In this document: positions 57,336-64,000 of the stretch, in pieces
Layout of the letters: each line of letters begins with the position of its first letter
Position numbering within the stretch: the stretch's first letter is position 1
DNA from: Cylindrobasidium torrendii FP15055 ss-10
Taxonomy: Eukaryota; Basidiomycota; Agaricomycetes; Agaricales; Physalacriaceae
Reading direction: 5' to 3'
Assembly: GCA_000934385.1 (NCBI GenBank)
Contig: KN880447.1
Location: forward strand, 62,001 to 126,000
DNA: 64,000 nucleotides
Notes under the pieces: model-generated
What the model saw: the letters and a program-made list of their open reading frames with translations, nothing else
Databases searched by the model: none
What the model was told of the DNA's origin: nothing
Made by a program: the position numbers and the translations under genes

Positions 57336-58136
57336 GGTAGCTCAGTACTCAGTGGTGCTTGGCTTAGCAATGATGGTTGCAAGTAAAGAGAGGTGTCTCG
57401 TGTCTCGACGACGCCTGACGTCTCGCGATCGTGATCGTAACCTCGGCAACTCTCTTTCTCTCTCTTTCTCCTAGCACTCACCGCCGCTCAGTTGTCACAA
57501 CAATTAACTTTTCAATCCAGCCTTGTGAGACCAGCATGGCTGCGCACATACTAACCGCAGGCCCTCAAGTATAGTCGCGATTGTCTTCTTTATAGCCCTC
57601 ACGATTACTGGAACCCTGTATGTCTACAATCTCTTTATTCTGATCACATTCGACGTACGCTCAGGCGAATAGCGGGTCTTTACCTGAAGAAACACACACG
57701 ATTGCAACCCTTCCACGACGTTTGAACACAACAAGATGGCAGCAAGTACTTGGCTGCATAATCGCAGCCTTTCCTCATTCGTCAACTTAACGATCACATG
57801 CGCGTTGTTTGCTCTACATAAGGTGTCTTCCAATGGCAAGGGACATGCTTCTGATGCCGACGGTGAGGAAGCTCCAAAGTATCCTGAATCAGCAGAAAAT
57901 CCAGGGCGGAAACAATCGCATAGCGAGTGCCCTGGTGTAATTCCCGAATTGACTTGTATCACTAAGCCTTTTCTCATCCTCGGCCGAGGTAGCTGGACGC
58001 TGTGTCAGCATCTCACCAATCCAAGGCGTGGATAAGCATTGATTCTACCCTACATAAAGATGAGTGCCAAAATCCCCGGTATTCGAACTCTCCTTTATCA
58101 TTCCTTGCACTACCACAGCACTGAGCCTGTCATTCC
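57336..58136. other. Spacer before the old yellow enzyme gene, about 800 bases
   Basis: Mostly non-coding. A stretch at about 57556-57619 (plus) can encode a hydrophobic segment (SSIVAIVFFIALTITGTL) ending at a GTATGT donor, and may be part of a small membrane protein gene. Start and stop could not be fixed. A run of alternating CT near 57455-57470 lies upstream. Confidence 0.4.
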
Positions 58137-59391
<1,255 letters not shown>

Positions 59392-59705
59392 GACTCAGGT
59401 GGGTAGTTTGGTATTCGGTATTCCTAACTTTTATGTATTAGCTTAAGTCCTTCCAATGTGCAGAGGCTCGGGATACAGGGCCTGCATCCGTGTATCGGAT
59501 CAACACAACACGATTTCTTTGCTTCCAGAGTCCAAACTATGTAGCTGTTTCCAATCATAAATGTCCTGGCCAGGAAGTGCGCTGCTCTTGCCCTGCATCC
59601 TGTGGGCGGGCGGCTGTAGTACTTGGCTGCGAAGTGAAGTGACTCCTCATTGATTAAATCTGCCGTCCGACAATTTGGCTTGTTTACAGCGTACAACTCT
59701 CGATA
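59392..59705. other. Spacer between convergent OYE and GMC genes, 314 bases
   Basis: 3' flanks only. Nothing else seen. Confidence 0.55.
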
Positions 59706-62000
59706 CTACTTATCTTCGCGTCCTTTGCGCATCTTCTTCTCATATAGCTGGTCCGCAAGATCTTGCGCAAACCCACACATGGCCAAAGTCGCTGCACAAT
59801 CACCACAATTAGTCCAAACCACTCATAGAAACGCAAGAAGCACGCACGATTCCACGACCCCGACGTGGGGAACAGCGCCCCACCCGTCACGTAGACGTTC
59901 TTGCACCCCCTTGGGCGGTACTGGCTGTCCACAGACGCCCCCGTATCAGCAACGAGGTCATCACTCATGTACAACGTAGATGTCTCATGCACGAGGCCTG
60001 GCACACGGATCTTGCTGGCGGGCGGACGTTGCGCCTGCCAGCCAGCACCAGCGAGCTGGACGACGGTCGTTGTGTCATAGTCCTTTGGAAGTTGAACGAC
60101 ATCGGCATCGTGCCAGAACTCGATTTTGCCTGAGGCTGCTGGGCCGGCCATAACTTCGATAGCCTCGTATCTGCAGGAGAAATACGGTGGTGAGCCACAA
60201 AGCTAGAGATAAGTGGGTGCGGTGAACTCACGTGGCAGCTTCCATGGTCTTCCTGCAAGACTCGGTCAACTCGTCGGGCAGGACTTGGAGGCGGATGTTG
60301 GTCGTCACGTTTGGATCCTTGCTATTATGGCGAACCCAGCTCTGGACGTTCTTCTCGTTCAGCTCCCCAAGAGTCGCACAGACTTCGAAGCGGTGAGCGA
60401 TTCACACGAAAACGGCAGTGAAGAAAGTCATACCTAGAACAACGTATTCCTCCGACCCCCTCAACTGCTCAACCGTCGCCGCCGCCGCATAATCCGGACA
60501 CAGCCTCGCAGCGTCCTCAGCATCATCCTCGGGGTGCGGCGAGTGAATAGCTGTAGTCTGCACATGGTACTGCAGCCCATTCTCCGCCTTTCCTGCCAAA
60601 TAATGCGCACTAATCTGTAAATGATCCAGCGTCTTGAAATGCCCATCCTCTGGCAAGCAGGATAATGGGAAGCGCGCAGCAACGTGCGAGATGTAGTGCC
60701 CACCGACACGAGAACCAGCACGGCCAGCGAGGACGTCCCCGGCAGAGTTCATGAGGATGGTCGTAGCCGGGAACGCTCCTGCCGCCAGGATGATGTTGGT
60801 TGACTTTTTAGGGAAGCAGAGGGCACCGCGGGAGGTGTGCAAGACGATGGGTGAACGAGGGCTGTCTTGAGCGCTGGGAGGGACTTCATCCATGGGAGGA
60901 TCAAGCTCGAAACGTTCAACGACGGTGTCCGTTGCGATCATCAGAGGATGGCCGCGGTTCTCTTTGGCGAGTCTGCGCTGGCGCTCGTAGATGGCTAGGA
61001 GCGGACCTGGCGTAGAGAACTTGTCAAATGCAATGGTGTTTGGCACAGACCGCTTGCGGCCAACAGCGAGCGGCGCGTTGGTTGTCCGAGTCGCGGTGGG
61101 GATGCTGCCAGCCTCAACAGCAACGTCAAGCTTTGTCTGTAGGATCTGCTGCAGCTTCTGCCCAAAGCACGGGTCACCAATCTCGTTTGCTGGGGTGACG
61201 CCCAAAAGCTTCTCGCAGCGCACCCAGAATTCGTCCTTGGAGGCCTTGTCTTTGAGTGACTGTGGGAAGTCGCGCATGAGGTCGAAACCCTTGCCGATGG
61301 CGCGCGGGCACCAGGCCGACCAAAAGGTGCTGCGTCCGCCAAAGAAGGGGCATGAGCCGTGCATGAACTGGGTACCGGTAGTGAGAATGCGTACACCACA
61401 GCCAAATGATAGAAACTCACCTTGTTCTCGCTCGCGGCAGTGTCATACGTGAGCTGCCACGGGAAGGTCTCTGATGGTCCACCGAGGATGAGCTTGAAAG
61501 GAAGCGGCATATTCTAAAAATCTGGTAAATGGAACGGTCAACAGCACACACAATAAGCGAACCTGGAAATGTTCTGGAAGCCAGAAACCTAGTCAACAAC
61601 GTCAGAACCCCAAAGCCACCCAGGGAGCAGAACAGTTACCTCCACGTTCAAGAATGAGTATCTTTCTCCACGGATCCTTCTTCAGCGCCTCGTCCACATA
61701 CGCCAATGCGCAAAACCCACTCCCAACGACGATATCATCGAACTCGCCATGGTCCACAATGTTCGTCCACGTCGTGTCGTTAACGAAGTAGTGCTGGGCA
61801 GTGGCATGGGCGGGCGTGGGCGACTGAGGACCAGGCTTCGGGAAGCCAAAGCTGTATGAAGGGCTGTTTGGGGCGACTTCGGTTGGAAGGAAAGGGATCT
61901 TCCCCGTGCGGAAGTGGAACGATGGGACGCAGTGGTCTACCGTTTTGAGGTAGTCCTCAGACAAGCGGTTGTGGCCTGGGGGAGGAGGAGAAAAGTTCAT
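59706..62000 (-). CDS. GMC-type flavin oxidoreductase
   Basis: FAD-dependent alcohol or sugar oxidase/dehydrogenase of the glucose-methanol-choline superfamily. FAD binding is shown by DDIVVGSGFCALAYVDEAL with GxGxxA-type glycines and KILILERGG. Then come LPLPFKLILGGPSETFPWQLTY-like segments, FGGRSTFWSAWCPRA, and TNIILAAGAFPATTILMNSA. The substrate half ends VPGLVHETSTLYMSDD, with a catalytic-type His, and VYVTGGALFPTSGSWN joined across an intron to PTLAMCGFAQDLAD. The Asn of WNPT is the second catalytic residue. FPTSG-NPTLT resembles pyranose 2-oxidase, but overall it is closer to unassigned basidiomycete GMC proteins. About 700 residues, five introns. No signal peptide is evident. A repeat element lies upstream. 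Confidence 0.88.
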
Positions 62001-62104
62001 GTCGAGTGTGGAAAAACCCTTGAGAGTACAACAAAGATAGGATGGATCCTGCTTGTTGAGGAGCCATGGAATGAGGGCTTTTATTCAAGAATGCTCATGC
62101 GCGG

Positions 62105-62190
62105 CATCCTCTACTTTTTGCTTCGAGTACTTACACCCGGTGACTCTCTTCCCGAAGATGAAGGCACAAGCGTGAACGCAAGTGAGTCGT
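62105..62190 (+). repeat. Upstream element, copy 1 (in front of the GMC gene)
   Basis: Roughly 85 bases that recur, inverted, at 62601-62688. Exact matching blocks include CATCCTCTACT, TTTGCTTCG, GGTGACTCTCTT and TGAAGGCACAAGC. It lies 105 to 190 bases upstream of the GMC start, and reads in the same direction relative to that gene as copy 2 does to the ABM gene. Confidence 0.85.
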
Positions 62191-62217
62191 GACCTACTAC
62201 AGTAAAATAGTCACGAC
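62186..62217. repeat. Small perfect inverted repeat
   Basis: GTCGTGAC (62186-62193) and GTCACGAC (62210-62217) are reverse complements with a 16-base spacer. It may be a protein-binding dyad or coincidence. Confidence 0.5.
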
Positions 62218-62274
62218 AGGATGGACTATTGAGACTGATGTATGTCTATGTATGTGCACTGCGAATGGGGGGGG

Positions 62275-62374
62275 NNNNNNNNNNNNNNNNNNNNNNNNNN
62301 NNNNNNNNNNNNNNNNNNNNNNNNNNNNNNNNNNNNNNNNNNNNNNNNNNNNNNNNNNNNNNNNNNNNNNNNNN
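62275..62374. other. Assembly gap of 100 unknown bases
   Basis: Exactly 100 N, probably of unknown true length, right after a run of eight G. It lies between the two inverted element copies. Confidence 0.99.
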
Positions 62375-62600
62375 GAAATGGACAAAAATTTTGAACGACA
62401 GCTGTCATAACAGTAAGTAAGTTTGTGATCCATGGGTAGCGGTTATACCAGACAAGTGGTCGACGGGGAGAGGGAGGCTGCCCCATGAAGCACCGATGAA
62501 GACGGGGTAGCCATTCAAGAAGGCATCGTTGGACGGCGTACTTCATTTGTATTAGCATTCCTGATGTCTCCCGGTCCAAAGAAAGTCGCGGACGGACTCG

Positions 62601-62688
62601 TCACTTGTGCTCATGCTTGTGCCTTCAGCCTGGGCAAGAGAGTCACCAGGTGTGCTGGAAAAGGCTGCGAAGCAAAGAGTAGAGGATG
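62601..62688 (-). repeat. Upstream element, copy 2 (in front of the ABM-like gene)
   Basis: Inverted partner of 62105-62190, ending 50 bases before the ABM-like start codon. Differences are scattered substitutions and a 5 to 10 base length change after TTTGCTTCG. Confidence 0.85.
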
Positions 62689-62737
62689 ACGGTGCAGCCC
62701 ATCTCTTTCTCAAACCACCATCGCTACCGCGGCCATC

Positions 62738-63405
62738 ATGACCAGCTACTGCTACGAAATTGCCCAGTGGCCTGCGTCGCAGGCCTTTCAGGCCGACCAG
62801 AGGATCGCTACTGCCGCGTTCGACATTATTCAAGGTGTACAACAGCCTTTGCCGTACGTTGCTCCGTTCTGAGATGTGTGCTCTAGTGTCTCGAGCTGAT
62901 AGCTTTGCGATGCAGTCTCTGGAACGGGCTGGGCAAGGGAGAAGGACAGCGCAAGTCCTTCTGGGGTATCGTAGGTGAGATCCTCACCGTCCCACGTCCC
63001 ATTCGTTGATGGGGGATTCTGAATCTTCATTGATTGTCTTGCACAGCCTGGGAGACATCGGATGAGCACAAAGCCTTCATGGAGAGCGATAAATTCCCGA
63101 CCTTGCAGAGATACCTCGCGCCGACGTTCGCACAACCAGACACGGGTGGTGGTGCCACCTACGCCCACTTCAGCACCGATCCCGCATCCGTCTTCGGCCA
63201 AGAGGACGTTCTCGTGGCAATCGCGACCTTGAAGGATGGCTGTTCTCCGTTGTTGGGTCTCGTAGCGACGTCTATGCAACAGTCCAGCGACTTTGAAATT
63301 GCTGTCGCGAACGTAGAGGGCAACCCAAAGCAATTTGTGATTGTCCAGCGCGCCCACGACCGTGACGACGGAAACGTGGCATACGATGTCAGTTCATCTC
63401 CCTAA
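62738..63405 (+). CDS. Dimeric alpha-beta-barrel (ABM-like) protein
   Basis: Start at MTSYCYEIAQWPASQAFQ, then AFDIIQGVQQP, splicing to LWNGLGKGEGQRKSFWGIV and on to AWETSDEHKAFMESDKFPTL. The layout of paired halves, with a W-x-x-x-E-T...HKAFM helix after a strand, matches the antibiotic-biosynthesis-monooxygenase-like proteins common in mushrooms. The second half (EDVLVAIATLKDGCSPLLGL) begins a second ferredoxin-like repeat and ends in VSSSP. Two introns (62852-62915 and 62974-63048) keep the frame. About 175 residues. Such proteins are often isomerases, decarboxylases or oxidases of aromatic compounds, but function cannot be fixed here. Confidence 0.8.
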
Positions 63406-63790
63406 GAATTTGTTTGCTTGGGTCAAATTGGCTGACGGAATGGCTCGCACCATGTAGGAGCTCTCCTGGGTTTTCCCACAACTCCAAGAACATTTCACGC
63501 TTGAGACCCAGATTGTGAAGCTGACGAGGTTCGCCAAGGCATGAGAGCCAGGCGATCTTCAAATTCGTCCGGTCGGTGCATTGGACTGAGGCGGGATTGG
63601 TCTCGACGATTGCACTGGCATGCTTTTCCTTGTACGGCGCTATGCCACGCAACTTAGCCTGTGTATAAGCCTCTGTTCTCTGACAATGTGAATTGCATTC
63701 ATTCAATAATGACGCGATTTGGCGGTATCTTTCTTCCTGCTCCTTGTAAATCAACACCTCCAGCCGGGCGTCGAGCGACCTGCGCCATCA
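63389..63790 (-). CDS. Unrecognised open frame, possibly a C-terminal exon
   Basis: A protein-like frame (DARLEVLIYKEQEERYRQIA to LKREMFLELWENPGELLHG and QFDPSKQILREMN) with a plausible acceptor (gcgcag) at its 5' end but no start codon. Its 3' end overlaps the ABM stop region by a few bases. It may be a remnant cut off by the rearrangement that placed the OYE fragment next to it. Confidence 0.3.
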
Positions 63791-63849
63791 ATCCAGTGCG
63801 TAGCCCCATTGAAGGAAACCAATGGACGACGTGAGCTCGGTGAGCGATA

Positions 63850-64000
63850 CGACGGAATCAGTGCACGCGTGGAACTCGTCAGTGCACGGCTGGCCTGCAC
63901 TCACTGTTGAAAAGATCCAAGAATGCGTCGAGCTCTTTGCTCAAAGGCTGCAGTGGACAGAGTCAGTCAGGACAAAGTGGAAGTACGGCTGAGTCCGTGG
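63850..64000 (+). pseudogene. Decayed partial copy of the OYE gene, cut by the window edge
   Basis: Matches parts of 58548-58892: GTGGAACTCGTCAGTGCA, CACGGCTGGCCTG, GAAAAGATCCAAGAAT and the terminal CTGAGTCCGTGG. Relative to the intact gene it lacks about 30 bases after SASA, six bases in the next block, and about 160 bases covering the H-x-x-N active site. An 8-base insertion sits near 63862. It cannot encode the enzyme. Confidence 0.85.

Overview
The window is nuclear DNA of a filamentous basidiomycete, most likely a mushroom-forming agaricomycete. Genes are dense and lie on both strands. They carry many short introns of about 35 to 70 bases with GT/AG borders. Several families typical of basidiomycetes occur: a DUF6534 membrane protein, an F-box protein with an N-terminal coiled coil, a MYND zinc-finger protein with an alpha-helical front half, a GMC oxidoreductase and a dimeric alpha-beta-barrel (ABM-like) protein. 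Exon structures were read by eye, so exact starts and splice sites are inferences unless stated.

Layout. 1-5.9 kb: edge fragment of an RG-rich protein, a disordered single-exon protein, an RnpA-like protein with a mitochondrial-type N-terminus, and a DUF6534 membrane protein. 6-13.7 kb, minus strand: TauD-type dioxygenase, INCENP/Sli15 of the chromosomal passenger complex, and N-myristoyltransferase. 13.7-15.3 kb: gene-poor. 15.3-24 kb: glutamine synthetase, the divergent pair OGG1/NPR2, a eukaryotic DUF262 protein, and the NEDD8 E1 subunit UBA3. 24.3-35.9 kb: secreted M36 fungalysin, the divergent pair UFD1/CCT4, the MYND protein and EXO1. 36.3-43.7 kb: mitochondrial uL3m divergent from an RRN6/TAF1C-like Pol I factor, a gene-poor 1.6 kb, and a 2OG-oxygenase-fold protein that seems to lack its iron ligands. 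44-50.8 kb: inositol-type sugar transporter, mitochondrial carrier, F-box protein, MICOS subunit MIC12. 51.4-57.3 kb: GID4/Vid24, ribosomal protein uL24 (RPL26), FRG1 and a DnaJ-ankyrin protein. 58-64 kb: an accessory-looking redox block with an old yellow enzyme, a GMC flavoprotein, an ABM-like protein, a 100-base assembly gap and a decayed second copy of the old yellow enzyme gene.

How the genes relate. Most of the window is conserved housekeeping: DNA repair (OGG1, EXO1), proteostasis (UFD1, CCT4, DnaJ-ankyrin, GID4, UBA3, F-box), nitrogen and TORC1 control (glutamine synthetase, NPR2, and fungalysin with GATA and CRE-like promoter sites), mitochondria (uL3m, MIC12, carrier, RnpA-like protein) and chromosome segregation (INCENP). 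Three divergent pairs share promoters of about 80 to 120 bases. The least ordinary part is the right end. There the GMC and ABM-like genes, which are divergently transcribed, each carry a copy of the same roughly 85-base element upstream, in the same orientation relative to their own start. A deleted copy of the neighbouring old yellow enzyme gene lies beyond them.
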